A stretch of 64,000 nt of DNA from Rhodococcus sp. 06-462-5 (GCF_002258315.1 NZ_NOYD01000018.1:224129-288128); one strand, 5' to 3'. Shown: positions 35,720-44,838, counted from the stretch's first letter. Numbers and translations: made by a program. Notes: generated by a model from the sequence alone, not told the origin.

Positions 35720-37308
35720 CCGTCACCGTCGAACCGAAGCCCACGAACACTGCAGTGCAGAAGGATCCGCAGCGGCGTCGATGGCTGTTCCCGGCACTGG
35801 GCGTCGCCGCGCTCGTTCTCACCGTGCTCTCGGCGGGCTACATCGACTTCGCGCCGACGACCTTGATCGACGGTCTCGAGGATGTTGGCAACCTGCTCGA
35901 GCGGATGCTGCCGCCGCGCGTCGACGACACCGGCAGGATCGTATCCCTCGCACTCGACACCTTGCTCATGGCAGTACTGGGCACCGTGCTCGCCGCGATC
36001 GTCTCGGTACCGTTGGCGTTTCTCGCGGCACGGAACACCTCGCCGCACCCGGTCCTGTACAGCATCGCTCGCGCCGTCATCACGTTCTGCCGGGCGATGC
36101 CCGATCTGCTGTTCGCGGTGCTGTTCGTCAGGGCGTTGGGAATCGGTGTGCTGCCCGGCATCCTCGCTCTCGCACTGCATTCCATCGGCATGCTCGGCAA
36201 ACTGTTCGCCGACGCCATCGAAGAGACCGACGTGGGACCGCGAGAAGCGCTCCGTGCCGCTGGAGCCGGCTACTACCGGGAGATGATCAATGCCGTCGTC
36301 CCACAGGTCGTTCCGGCGTGGATCGGAGCCTTCGTCTATCGAATCGACATCAACCTGCGCATGTCGGTGGTCCTCGGCTTCGTAGGGGCAGGCGGTATCG
36401 GTTTCGCCCTGCAGGATGCCCTTCGCGGACTGATCTACCCGCGTGCTCTCGGAATCGTGCTGGTGATCCTGGTGATCATCGCCGCAATGGAATTGGCAGC
36501 GATGGCTCTGCGCCGCATGCTGCTGGTGCCGTCCGCGGCCGGTCCGCAGCGCGATCGACTGATGCGCCTCGGGGCGTCGGCTGTGCTCTTGTTCGCGATC
36601 GTGGCGTCGTTCGTGGTTCTCGAATTGGATCCGCGCTCGCTCCTGACCTGGATCGGGCCGTCGATCGAGGTGTTCGGGCGAATGGTCCCACCGGACTTCT
36701 CCGCGCTGGGAGCGGACCTGTTCGACGCCGCCGTACAGACCGTCGCCATCGGAATCGTGGCCACCGCAATCGGTATCGTACTGTCCATTCCCGTCGGAAT
36801 TCTGGCTGCGCGCAACGCAACTCCGCACCCCGCGGTGTACTGGGTTGCGAGATCCTGGATTCTGCTGGTTCGCGCCGTCCCCGAACTCATCCTCGCCGTC
36901 GTGTTCGTCGCAGCGCTCGGACTCGGCCCGGTGGCGGGGACCTGCGCACTGGCCATCGGATCCGTCGGATTCCTCGGCAAACTCGTCGCCGACGCGATCG
37001 AGGAGATCGATCCCGGTCCCCTCGAAGCGGTGGCGTCGGTCGGTGGCGGCTGGTGGAACCGGACACTGAGTGCTGTTGTTCCTCAGGCTGTTCCGTCGAT
37101 GGTCGGTTCGAGCCTGTATCTGCTCGACGTGAACATCCGCACCTCGACCATCCTGGGGATCGTCGGTGCAGGCGGCATCGGCTTCCTGCTCTTCGAGTCG
37201 ATTCGTACCCTCAACTTCGACGTCGCCGGTGCGATCGTTCTCGTCATCTTCGTCGTCGTGTACATCGTGGAAAGGATATCCGGATGGATCAGATCACTGT
37301 TGGTCTGA
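35716..37308 (+). CDS. phnE: Phosphonate ABC permease, tandem PhnE-PhnE fusion
   Basis: 530 aa, about twice the usual 260-290. Two homologous permease halves (about 20-265 and 290-530) each contain LAARN(T/A)xPHP, an EAA loop (FADAIEETDVGPREALRAAGAG; VADAIEEIDPGPLEAVASVGGG) and VLGFVGAGGIGF/ILGIVGAGGIGF. Most organisms encode one PhnE that dimerises or two separate genes; here they are fused. Overlaps the alcohol dehydrogenase gene by 25 bp. Confidence 0.93.
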   Translation: MTVTVEPKPTNTAVQKDPQRRRWLFPALGVAALVLTVLSAGYIDFAPTTLIDGLEDVGNLLERMLPPRVDDTGRIVSLALDTLLMAVLGTVLAAIVSVPLAFLAARNTSPHPVLYSIARAVITFCRAMPDLLFAVLFVRALGIGVLPGILALALHSIGMLGKLFADAIEETDVGPREALRAAGAGYYREMINAVVPQVVPAWIGAFVYRIDINLRMSVVLGFVGAGGIGFALQDALRGLIYPRALGIVLVILVIIAAMELAAMALRRMLLVPSAAGPQRDRLMRLGASAVLLFAIVASFVVLELDPRSLLTWIGPSIEVFGRMVPPDFSALGADLFDAAVQTVAIGIVATAIGIVLSIPVGILAARNATPHPAVYWVARSWILLVRAVPELILAVVFVAALGLGPVAGTCALAIGSVGFLGKLVADAIEEIDPGPLEAVASVGGGWWNRTLSAVVPQAVPSMVGSSLYLLDVNIRTSTILGIVGAGGIGFLLFESIRTLNFDVAGAIVLVIFVVVYIVERISGWIRSLLV

Positions 37309-38300
37309 CACAGGCCGCCGTCTGGACGGGAAGCGGAATCGAGATGTGGGACATGAAAATTCCCGCCCTCGAATCGGGAGACCTGCTGGTGCGCGTGGAT
37401 CTCGCCACGGTGTGCGGGAGCGACCTGCACACGGTGTCCGGTCGACGGCACGGTGCGTGCCCGTCGGTACTCGGGCACGAGGCCGTCGGTCGTGTGGTCG
37501 CCGTCGGTGAAGCGACCTCGTCTGCGGAGGTGGGGGATCGGATCGTCTGGTCGGTGACCGTGCCGTGTGGCCGGTGCGCCCGGTGCACGTCCGGCTTCAC
37601 GGCCAAGTGCTCGTCCGTGCGCAAGGTGGGTCACGAGTCTGCCCAGAGCGCATGGGTTCTCAGCGGGTCCTATGCTCGACACATCGTGCTCCCGCACGGA
37701 ACCGCAGTCGCCCGGGTTCCCGACACCATGCCCGACGCCGTCGCCGCGCCCGCAGCGTGTGCGACGGCGACGGTGATGGCCGCCCTCGACGCCGCGGGGG
37801 CGGTCGGCGGTCGACGGGTACTGATCGTCGGGGCAGGGATGCTGGGGGTGACCGCCGCTGCGGCAGCGTTCGAGCGGGGCGCTTCGGTGTCGGTTCTCGA
37901 TCGAGACCCGGAGCGGCAGAGGCAATCTCGTGCGTTCGGGGCCGCGGAGGACGACGGCGCACGAACGGATGTGGCGATCGACTTCTCCGGATCGTCCTCG
38001 GCCGTGCAGGCGGCGTTGGAGCGACTCGACGTCGGTGGGAGGCTCGTGCTCGCCGGATCCGTTTCACCGGGGTCACCGATCACCGTCGACCCCGAAGCAG
38101 TGGTCCGGAACTGGCTGACCATCACCGGCATCCACAACTACGAGCCGCGGCACCTCCATCAGGCCGTTGCCTTCCTACGCGACACCGGTGAGAAGTATCC
38201 GTGGGCATCTCTCGTCGAGGCACCGGTGCCCCTGGCCGAACTCGCATCGGTGTTGCGGCCGACGCCCGCGGGAATTCTTCGGTCGTCGGTCGCGCCGTGA
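37284..38300 (+). CDS. Phosphonate-associated zinc alcohol dehydrogenase (TIGR03366, HpnZ-like)
   Basis: 338 aa. MDR fold: catalytic zinc region VCGSDLH, GHEAVGRVV; structural-zinc Cys CGRCARCTSGFTAKC; Rossmann motif VLIVGAGMLGVTAA. Members of this family occur with phosphonate genes. It could convert the aldehyde left by PhnX, or a hydroxyphosphonate. Last gene of the phn operon and coupled to phnE. Confidence 0.85.
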   Translation: MDQITVGLTQAAVWTGSGIEMWDMKIPALESGDLLVRVDLATVCGSDLHTVSGRRHGACPSVLGHEAVGRVVAVGEATSSAEVGDRIVWSVTVPCGRCARCTSGFTAKCSSVRKVGHESAQSAWVLSGSYARHIVLPHGTAVARVPDTMPDAVAAPAACATATVMAALDAAGAVGGRRVLIVGAGMLGVTAAAAAFERGASVSVLDRDPERQRQSRAFGAAEDDGARTDVAIDFSGSSSAVQAALERLDVGGRLVLAGSVSPGSPITVDPEAVVRNWLTITGIHNYEPRHLHQAVAFLRDTGEKYPWASLVEAPVPLAELASVLRPTPAGILRSSVAP

Positions 38301-38346
38301 AGAGCGGAATTGGATTGCGTTTTCCGTAGCCGGGATACCCCCAAGC

Positions 38347-39144
38347 ATGCCCGAAGGTGACACCGTGTTCGTATTGGCCGCGAGGTTGCGTCGGGCATTG
38401 GACGGCGCAACGTTGCGGGCCGGAAGGCTGCAGGTGCCCGCGCACGCAGTGGAGAATATGGCCGGGCGAACCGTCGTCGCCCATCGGACCCACGGCAAGC
38501 ATCTGCTCACCGATTTCGACGACGACACGACGCTGCACACGCACCTGCGGATGAGCGGATCCTGGACGGTCGTGCGGGCCGGTCGTTCGATTCCGCAGCG
38601 TGTGCGCCCCGACGTACGTGTCCGGCTTGCCGCGGTCGACGGGCCCACTGCCTACGGCATTCTGCTGCCGGTCGTCGATTACGGATACACGCCGGACATG
38701 AACGCGCTGATCGCGCACCTCGGACCGGATCCGCTGCATTCGACGTTCGACGCCGAGCGTGGTGTTGCCAACGTCACCGCCCAGGGAAAGCGGCCGATCA
38801 TCGCGACATTGCTGGACCAGCGGGTGATCGCCGGGCCGGGAAATCTGTGGGCCAACGAGCTCTGCTTTCTGCGCGGGCTGTGGCCGTGGACGCCGTCGAA
38901 TGATGTCGACGCGCGTCGGTTGGTTGCGTTGCTCGAGCGAGCGATGCGTCATTCGGCCACAGTTCCGGGTGCGATGCAGGTGACCACCGGAGACACTCGC
39001 CGGGGCCGTGCGCATTGGGTCGCCGGTCGAGCCGGGAAGCCGTGCCTGCGGTGCGGCACGTCGATTCGGGTGGTCGCAGAAGTGCCGGGTGACCCGGACA
39101 GTCGTCGGACATGGTGGTGTCCGAGCTGTCAACCGGAGCACTAG
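38347..39144 (+). CDS. nei: Endonuclease VIII-type DNA glycosylase (Nei/Fpg family)
   Basis: 265 aa. The start MPEGDT exposes the catalytic Pro2-Glu3; Lys in THGKHLLTDF and the C-terminal zinc finger (CLRCGT, then CPSC) are intact. It removes oxidised pyrimidines and cuts the strand by beta/delta elimination. Probably Nei2 of actinobacteria. Its start is 46 bp after the phn operon; no clear link to it. Confidence 0.93.
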   Translation: MPEGDTVFVLAARLRRALDGATLRAGRLQVPAHAVENMAGRTVVAHRTHGKHLLTDFDDDTTLHTHLRMSGSWTVVRAGRSIPQRVRPDVRVRLAAVDGPTAYGILLPVVDYGYTPDMNALIAHLGPDPLHSTFDAERGVANVTAQGKRPIIATLLDQRVIAGPGNLWANELCFLRGLWPWTPSNDVDARRLVALLERAMRHSATVPGAMQVTTGDTRRGRAHWVAGRAGKPCLRCGTSIRVVAEVPGDPDSRRTWWCPSCQPEH

Positions 39145-39264
39145 CGACGAGCGGTCGATCGCTGTTGTCTCAACGACATAACCGCCCGCGGATATCGCGT
39201 GTTACCTGCCGACACCACTGACAGCCATTCCTCGCGAGCAGCGAATCGAAACCCCGTCGTCTCG

Positions 39265-39984
39265 TCAGAAAGTCGAGTTCGTCGGGTGATCGGTCTCCAC
39301 CAGATCACGTGACACACGGTGCAGAGGGAGATTCTGTTGCTGTGACAGCTTGGCCAACAGCTCGAACGCTTGCACCGCATCGAGTTCGTAGCGTTCCATG
39401 ATCATGCCCTTGGCCTGACCGATGATGTCTCGACTGGCCAGACCGGTTCGAAACTGCTCGTGGTCGCGGGCGCTGAGCATCGCGATGGCGGCGTGGGCCG
39501 ACAGAGCTTCGCCGATGGTCACCGCGTCGGCGTGGAATGCGCCTGTCTCGTCGCTGTAGAGCACGAGCGCACCGATGTCGTCGGCATTGCTGAAGAGCTG
39601 GAACGCCGCAAGAGATTTGAATCCCTCTTCGACGGCGGTGGCAGCGAATCGAGGCCACCGATTCTCGTCGGTCAGATCATCGGCGACGACGACGTCGAAG
39701 TGATGAACCTCGGTAGGAATGGGGCCTTCCCCCAGTTCGTACTGCAGGCGACACAGCTTCTCGGCAACCGGATCGGTCGAGGCGACCACCGTCCGCTCGC
39801 CCTTGTTCACGGTTGTGATGCACCCGGTGACTGCACCCGGGATCATCGTGATGGCCGTGCGCAGAATCGCATCGAGCGTCTGCGGCATCGAGCGCCGAGT
39901 CTCACGCAGGGCGCGAGCGAATTCGGCCAGGGTCGAGGCGTCCGCCGGTGCGGCTGTGTTGTCTTCGATAGAAGAGTGCGGCAT
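39265..39984 (-). CDS. GAF-ANTAR domain regulator
   Basis: 239 aa; the ATG at 39984 with GAGAGGACC upstream is chosen over one 20 codons earlier. GAF domain (about 45-170) with the pattern GEGPIPTEVHHFDVVVADDL, and a C-terminal ANTAR RNA-binding domain (GQAKGMIMERYELDAVQAFELLAKLSQQ, about 185-225) that stops transcription termination at target hairpins. Such proteins are common in actinobacteria and sense an unknown signal through GAF. No target RNA hairpin is recognisable nearby. Confidence 0.88.
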   Translation of the reverse strand: MPHSSIEDNTAAPADASTLAEFARALRETRRSMPQTLDAILRTAITMIPGAVTGCITTVNKGERTVVASTDPVAEKLCRLQYELGEGPIPTEVHHFDVVVADDLTDENRWPRFAATAVEEGFKSLAAFQLFSNADDIGALVLYSDETGAFHADAVTIGEALSAHAAIAMLSARDHEQFRTGLASRDIIGQAKGMIMERYELDAVQAFELLAKLSQQQNLPLHRVSRDLVETDHPTNSTF

Positions 39985-40166
39985 GCACACGGTCCTCTCG
40001 CATGGGACCCCTGCCGCCCTTTCGTCGGAGAGATCCACGATCATGCGCCTTCTGCTGGACGCCCTTACCGGCCGACAACGTCGGCTCCGTGCATTTTATA
40101 CGTTGTCACCGGGAGGTTGTACGTAGAACCGGCGAGCATCGTCAGCGGCACCCGAAAACGCAGCGA

Positions 40167-40194
40167 GGGCCGTCGATCCGGAGATCGACGGCCC
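40167..40194 (-). terminator. Intrinsic terminator after csbD
   Basis: A perfect 12-bp stem GGGCCGTCGATC / GATCGACGGCCC with a 4-base loop, 15 bp downstream of the csbD stop on the minus strand, followed on that strand by GCTGCGTTTTC with a short T-run. It fits Rho-independent termination. Confidence 0.75.
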
Positions 40195-40208
40195 CTCGTG
40201 AGCGCGAC

Positions 40209-40379
40209 TTACTTGAAGGTGTCCTTGATGTTCTCGCCGACCTTCTTCACGCCTGCCGAACCCTGGTCCTTCTTGCCCTCGGCCTCGAGGTCCTTGTTGT
40301 TGGTGGCGTCGCCCACAACTTCCTTGGCCTTGCCGATGGCGTCTTCTGCTGCGTTCTTGGCCTTGTCGATGAAGCTCAT
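40209..40379 (-). CDS. CsbD-like stress protein
   Basis: 56 aa, ATG at 40379 with GAAAGGGAC upstream. The sequence MSFIDKAKNAAEDAIGKAKE and AEGKKDQ..GVKKVGENIKDTFK is typical of CsbD, a small charged, helical general-stress protein of many bacteria. Too short for most gene callers, but codon use, start site and terminator all support it. No role is established. Confidence 0.85.
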   Translation of the reverse strand: MSFIDKAKNAAEDAIGKAKEVVGDATNNKDLEAEGKKDQGSAGVKKVGENIKDTFK

Positions 40380-40525
40380 GTGAGTCCCTTTCTCGTTTCG
40401 TGCGGTGTCAGTAGTTGGTCGAAGCCCGCATCGGAAAGCGCACGCCGAACCGTTGAGATCCGGGTCACACCGGGTGCGTCTTCGGTCGACGTTTCGAGCG
40501 GCGGCGCGGCGGATACATTCGAGCG

Positions 40526-41512
40526 ATGATGGTCGGCAAGGTGGACAGCTTTCAGCGCAGGCACCCGTCGGCGGGTTTCCCGCTCGCGGTTCTGTACAAG
40601 TTCCTCGACGATCGAGGTGGATATCTCGCGGCTCTCATCGCGTACTACTCGTTCCTCTCGTTGTTTCCGTTGCTTCTGCTCTTCACCACCGTGTTGGGAA
40701 TCGTGCTGGCCGGCGACCCGGAACTGCAGACCCGCATCATCGATTCGGCAATGAGTCAGATACCGGTCATCGGTGACCAACTCGGTCAGCCGGACCGACT
40801 CAGCGGCGGAACGACCGCCATCGTCATCGGCGTGGTGGGGTCGCTGTACGGCGGACTCGGAGTGTCACTGGCCGCGCAGTACGCGATGAACACTGCGTGG
40901 TCGGTACCGCGAAACGAGCAGCCGGATCCGATCAAGGGTCGGCTGCGCGGGCTGCTGCTGCTCAGTACCGTCGGCACCGCCATCATCGGGTTGACCGTTC
41001 TCAACGGCGTCGCGTCCTCCGGCGTGTTCGGATTTGCCGGTGGTGTGTTGGCTCTCGTCGGAGCGGTCGTGGTCAACGCCGTGGTCTTCGTCGCTGCATT
41101 CCGCATCGGAACCGCTCGCGCCCTGAGTGTGCGCGAGGTTCTGCCCGGTGCTGCGATCGCTGCGGTGATCTGGCAGGCGCTGCAGTCGTTCGGCGGCATC
41201 TACATTCGCTATGTCGTCGGCAACGCCAGCGCCAGCAACGGAATCTTCGCGATCGTCCTCGGCCTGCTCGGTTTTCTCTACGTCGCGTCGGTACTGATCG
41301 TGCTGTGCATCGAAATCAATGCCGTACGAGTCGATCACCTGCATCCCCGGGCGCTGTTGACGCCGTTCACCGACAACGTCGAACTCACCGAGGGTGACAA
41401 GAACTCCTACACCGGACAGGCAGAAGCGCAGCGCAACAAAGGATTCCAGGACATCACCGTCACATACGAGGAACCGGATTCGGTGACGGGGGAGGATGCG
41501 CCGACCAAGTGA
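40526..41512 (+). CDS. YihY/BrkB-family inner-membrane protein
   Basis: 328 aa (ATG at 40526 or 40529). About six helices; family pattern YLAALIAYYSFLSLFPLLLLFTTVLG, GVVGSLYGGLGVSLAAQYAMNTAW, and GLLGFLYVASVLIVLCIEINA. Once named ribonuclease BN, this family is not a nuclease; its function is unknown (possibly transport or envelope). The C-terminal 45 residues are polar and cytosolic. The palindromic repeat element begins 18 bp after its stop. Confidence 0.85.
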   Translation: MMVGKVDSFQRRHPSAGFPLAVLYKFLDDRGGYLAALIAYYSFLSLFPLLLLFTTVLGIVLAGDPELQTRIIDSAMSQIPVIGDQLGQPDRLSGGTTAIVIGVVGSLYGGLGVSLAAQYAMNTAWSVPRNEQPDPIKGRLRGLLLLSTVGTAIIGLTVLNGVASSGVFGFAGGVLALVGAVVVNAVVFVAAFRIGTARALSVREVLPGAAIAAVIWQALQSFGGIYIRYVVGNASASNGIFAIVLGLLGFLYVASVLIVLCIEINAVRVDHLHPRALLTPFTDNVELTEGDKNSYTGQAEAQRNKGFQDITVTYEEPDSVTGEDAPTK

Positions 41513-41530
41513 GCCGAGTGATCGGTTAGC

Positions 41531-41626
41531 GCAAACGCGCGCGCATTCGTCAGGTGCGCGCGGATTTGCCGGTGGACTGTTCGCTATTTCGCGCGCGGAT
41601 GACAAGTGCGCGCGCGTTTGCGGGGA
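41531..41626. repeat. Palindromic repeat element, copy 1
   Basis: A 96-bp unit bounded by perfect 15-bp inverted termini (GCAAACGCGCGCGCA at 41531-41545, complement at 41607-41621). The inside also pairs partly (TCGTCA with TGACAA regions), so the unit could fold as one long hairpin. Copy 2 lies exactly 180 bp further with 2 mismatches in 96 bp. Confidence 0.9.
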
Positions 41627-41710
41627 TCTGGGGCGGAGCCCGCGCCGCGAATTGGGATCGGTCAGGGGGACGGTTGTGGGGGTCGGCCCGTTCGCTGGTT
41701 GATCGGTGGT

Positions 41711-41806
41711 GCAAACGCGCGCGCATTCGTCAGGTGCGCGTGGATTTGCCGGTGGACTGGTCGCTATTTCGCGCGCGGATGACAAGTGCGCGCGCGTTTG
41801 CGGGGA
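41711..41806. repeat. Palindromic repeat element, copy 2
   Basis: Same element as at 41531-41626; it differs only at 41741 (t for c) and 41760 (g for t). The termini at 41711-41725 and 41787-41801 are intact. The 84-bp spacer between the copies (41627-41710) and the stretch after copy 2 (41807-41950) hold no gene that I can see. No transposase or flanking target duplication is visible. Confidence 0.9.
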
Positions 41807-41950
41807 CTGGGGGCGGGAACCGGGCGCGGCGACGTCGGCTGGGGTCGGGGAGAACCTGGGCAGCGGGGGGACTGGACTCCGAATTCGAGTGACCCCCGTC
41901 ACGAACCGGTCAGCCGGTCGGTAGAAAAGACTTCTGGTTTGTTTCCGCGA

Positions 41951-41980
41951 AAGCGCATGCGCAAGCGCTTGTATGCGCTT
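41951..41980. promoter_or_regulatory. Candidate LacI-family operator of the sugar operon
   Basis: The palindrome CAAGCGCTTG (41962-41971) has the central CG and AAGCGCTT core of LacI/GalR operators, and is flanked by arms AAGCGCAT and ATGCGCTT (41951-41958 and 41973-41980). It lies 57-86 bp upstream of the first gene, where it could repress the operon whose own LacI-type regulator is encoded at 46428. Confidence 0.65.
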
Positions 41981-42036
41981 TAGGCTCCTGCAATCGAGCG
42001 ACGCGACCCGCGTGGCTAGGGGACAAGGGAGTCCAC

Positions 42037-43035
42037 ATGTTCAATCACCGTCGGAAGTCTGCGCTGACGATCGGCACCGCGCTCATGGCCGGTTCGCTCG
42101 TGCTCGGTCTGACCGCCTGCAGCAGTTCGGATTCGGACAGCGTCAAGGTCGGGCTCATCACCAAGACGGATTCCAATCCGTACTTCGTGAAGCTGCGCGA
42201 GGCAGCGCAGGCGCAGGCGGATTCCAGCGGAGCCGAGCTGGTGGCTCTGGCCGGCGCATTCGACGGTGACAACGAGGGCCAGGTCGCGGCGATCGAGAAC
42301 CTGGTCGGCCAGGGTGTGAAGGGAATTCTGATCACCCCGAACTCGTCCACCGGAGTCCTGGACGCGATCAAGAAGGCACGTGACGCCGGCGTCGTCGTCA
42401 TCGCCCTCGACACCGCAACCGACCCCGAGGACGCGGTCGACGCCACGTTCGCCACCGACAACAAGGCTGCCGGAGTGAGCCAAGGTGCCTGGGTCAAGGG
42501 CACGCTCGGCACCACCGCACCCCAGGTCATCATGCTCGACGGCACCGCGGGCGGCACGGTCGACACCTTCCGTCACGACGGGTTCCTCGAGGGCATGGGT
42601 CTGACCGACGATTCGCCGGAGATCGTGGGCCAGGAGAACACCAACGGCGATCAGACCAAGGCGCAGACCGCCATGGAGAACCTGTTGCAGCGCGCGCCGG
42701 GCGTCAATGCGCTCTACACGATCAACGAGCCCGCAGCAGCGGGTGCGTACCAGGCGATTCAATCCGCAGGCCGCGCCGATCAGATCACCATCGGCTCGAT
42801 CGACGGCAGCTGCACCGGCATCGCGAACGTCAAGTCCGGCGTCATCGGCGCGACGGTGCTGCAGTTCCCGGCGAAGATGGCCGAGCAGGGCGTCGATGCA
42901 GTGGTGAAGTTCGCCGAGGACGGCACCAAGCCCAGCGGCTTCAACGACACCGGCTCGCAGCTCGTCACCGACAAGCCCGTTGCCGGCATCGATTCGCAGG
43001 ACACCGCATGGGGCGAAGAGAATTGCTGGGGCTGA
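42037..43035 (+). CDS. frcB: Sugar ABC transporter binding lipoprotein (FrcB-like)
   Basis: 332 aa. Signal peptide with lipobox LTAC (Cys about 28). Periplasmic-binding fold of the ribose/galactose class: VKVGLITKTDSNPYFVKLREAAQAQA, then LITPNSSTGVLDAIKKARDAGVVVIALDTATDP. Closest in pattern to FrcB fructose-binding proteins, so fructose or a related ketose is likely; the exact ligand is inference from the aldolase and kinases downstream. First gene of the operon. Confidence 0.88.
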   Translation: MFNHRRKSALTIGTALMAGSLVLGLTACSSSDSDSVKVGLITKTDSNPYFVKLREAAQAQADSSGAELVALAGAFDGDNEGQVAAIENLVGQGVKGILITPNSSTGVLDAIKKARDAGVVVIALDTATDPEDAVDATFATDNKAAGVSQGAWVKGTLGTTAPQVIMLDGTAGGTVDTFRHDGFLEGMGLTDDSPEIVGQENTNGDQTKAQTAMENLLQRAPGVNALYTINEPAAAGAYQAIQSAGRADQITIGSIDGSCTGIANVKSGVIGATVLQFPAKMAEQGVDAVVKFAEDGTKPSGFNDTGSQLVTDKPVAGIDSQDTAWGEENCWG

Positions 43036-43069
43036 TCGCGAAGTACCGGCGTACACCGGGATCTGATTC

Positions 43070-44059
43070 GTGAGTACCGATACCGCGGCGCCTCCCAAGG
43101 CCCCGAGCCGGTTCAACGTGGGGACCATCCTGCGTGAACCGCTGCTCGGGCCGATGGCCGCGCTCCTCATCGCCGTCATCGTCTTCAGCTCGATCTCGAG
43201 CTCGTTTCTCAACCCGCAGAACGTTTCTCTGATTCTTCAGCAGTCGGTGGTCGTCGGCATCCTGGCCGTCGGCCAGACGCTGATCATCCTCACCTCCGGT
43301 ATCGATCTGTCGATCGGCGCGGTGGCGGTGATGGGTTCCATCGTGATGGCGCAGTCGGCCGGTGCGAACGGTCCGGTGGTCGCGCTGGGTTCCACGCTTG
43401 CTGTCTGCGTTGCGTTCGGTGCGATCAACGGCGGATTGGTGACGGTTCTGCGACTGCCACCGTTCATCGTCACGCTCGGCACGTTCACCGCGATCCAGGC
43501 TGCGACCCGGTTGCTGGCCGGCTCCGAGACCTACCAGGTCCCGAGCGGACCGCTGACGCTGCTGGGTACCTCGTTCAAGATCGGCAGCTTCTCCACGACG
43601 TACGGCGTGGTGGTGATGCTGCTGGTGTACGCCGTGATGTGGTACGCGTTGTCCCAAACCTCCTGGGGCAGGCATATTTACGCGGTCGGTGGTAGCCCGC
43701 AGGCCTCGGATCGCTCCGGCATCAAGTCCGGTCGCGTGCTGTTCTCGGTGTACATCGTGACGGGAGTCATCGCGGCGATCGCGGCGTGGGCAGCGCTCGG
43801 ACGAATTCCCAATGCCGACCCGAACGCCTATCAGAACGCCAACCTCGAGTCGATCACCGCGGTGGTCATCGGCGGAACCAGTCTGTTCGGTGGCCGCGGC
43901 ACCGTCATCGGCACTCTGGTCGGAACACTGATCGTCGGTGTCCTGCGCAACGGACTCACCCAGGCAGGCGTCGACAGTCTGTACCAGAACATCGCGACCG
44001 GCATTCTCGTCATCGTCGCGGTGGCCGTCGATCAATTCGCACGTAGGAGGTCACAGTGA
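43070..44059 (+). CDS. frcC: Sugar ABC transporter permease (FrcC/RbsC-like)
   Basis: 329 aa, GTG start. Eight to ten helices with TLIILTSGIDLSIGAVAVMGSI, LRLPPFIVTLGTFTAI, YAVGGSPQASDRSGIKSGRVLF and GGTSLFGGRGTVIGTLVGTL, which are diagnostic of the branched ribose/fructose permeases. Overlaps the ATPase gene by 4 bp (GTGA). Confidence 0.9.
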   Translation: MSTDTAAPPKAPSRFNVGTILREPLLGPMAALLIAVIVFSSISSSFLNPQNVSLILQQSVVVGILAVGQTLIILTSGIDLSIGAVAVMGSIVMAQSAGANGPVVALGSTLAVCVAFGAINGGLVTVLRLPPFIVTLGTFTAIQAATRLLAGSETYQVPSGPLTLLGTSFKIGSFSTTYGVVVMLLVYAVMWYALSQTSWGRHIYAVGGSPQASDRSGIKSGRVLFSVYIVTGVIAAIAAWAALGRIPNADPNAYQNANLESITAVVIGGTSLFGGRGTVIGTLVGTLIVGVLRNGLTQAGVDSLYQNIATGILVIVAVAVDQFARRRSQ

Positions 44060-44838
44060 ATGCCCCCCTCGCTCTCGAAGCGCGTGGTCTGGTCAAGACC
44101 TACGGCAGCGTGACGGCCATCAACGGTGCAGATTTCGAGTTGCGGGCCGGTGAGGTGCTGGCGGTGATCGGCGACAACGGTGCCGGAAAGTCGAGTCTCA
44201 TCAAAGCTCTGGCCGGCGCTGTCATTCCGGATTCGGGAGAGATCCTGATGAACGGATCGCCCGTATCGTTCAAGAACACGCGCGACGCACGCGCAGCCGG
44301 CATCGAGACGGTCTATCAGGACCTGGCCGTCATTCCGGCGCTCGACATCGCGTCGAACGTGTATCTCGGTCGAGAGATCAAGCGCAAGGGACTCAGTGGC
44401 AGTCTCTTTCGGCGTCTGGACATGCCGAGAATGCGGGAGGAGTCCTCGAAGCACCTGCAGGACCTGAAGATCGGTATCAAGTCGGTCAACCAGGCGGTCG
44501 AGACGCTCTCCGGTGGCCAACGCCAGGGTGTGGCCGTGGCTCGGGCAGCAGCGTTCGGACGCGGAGTGATCATCATGGACGAGCCGACTGCCGCGCTGGG
44601 TGTGCGGGAGTCGGGCATGGTGATCGATCTGATCCGCACGATCCGCGACCGAGGCATACCAGTGGTGCTCATCAGCCACGACATGCCACACGTGTTCGAC
44701 GTCGCCGATCGAATTCACATCCATCGGCTCGGGAAGCGGGCGGGCGTCGTCGATCCGAAGAACCGAACCATGTCCGAGGTCGTCGCGCTCATGACCGGCG
44801 CGGAGGAGCCGACCGACGATGAACGCGCCGGACGCTGA
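44056..44838 (+). CDS. frcA: Sugar ABC transporter ATPase, single-domain (FrcA-like)
   Basis: 260 aa, GTG start with TAGGAGG upstream. Only one nucleotide-binding domain, unlike RbsA/XylG, which have two; FrcA of Sinorhizobium is also single. Walker A GDNGAGKSS, signature TLSGGQRQGVAVARA, Walker B VIIMDEPTAALG, switch His in LISHDMPHVF. Overlaps the kinase gene by 20 bp. Confidence 0.92.
   Translation: MNAPLALEARGLVKTYGSVTAINGADFELRAGEVLAVIGDNGAGKSSLIKALAGAVIPDSGEILMNGSPVSFKNTRDARAAGIETVYQDLAVIPALDIASNVYLGREIKRKGLSGSLFRRLDMPRMREESSKHLQDLKIGIKSVNQAVETLSGGQRQGVAVARAAAFGRGVIIMDEPTAALGVRESGMVIDLIRTIRDRGIPVVLISHDMPHVFDVADRIHIHRLGKRAGVVDPKNRTMSEVVALMTGAEEPTDDERAGR

Noticed and set aside
35781..37283. 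Long frame in a second frame of phnE that continues into the alcohol dehydrogenase
   Set aside because: The part over phnE is Arg/Ser-rich noise; the real dehydrogenase starts at the ATG at 37284.
40865..41902. 345-codon minus-strand frame with a repeated protein segment over the palindromic elements
   Set aside because: The apparent repeat is the translation of the DNA repeats, and the rest is antisense to the YihY gene.
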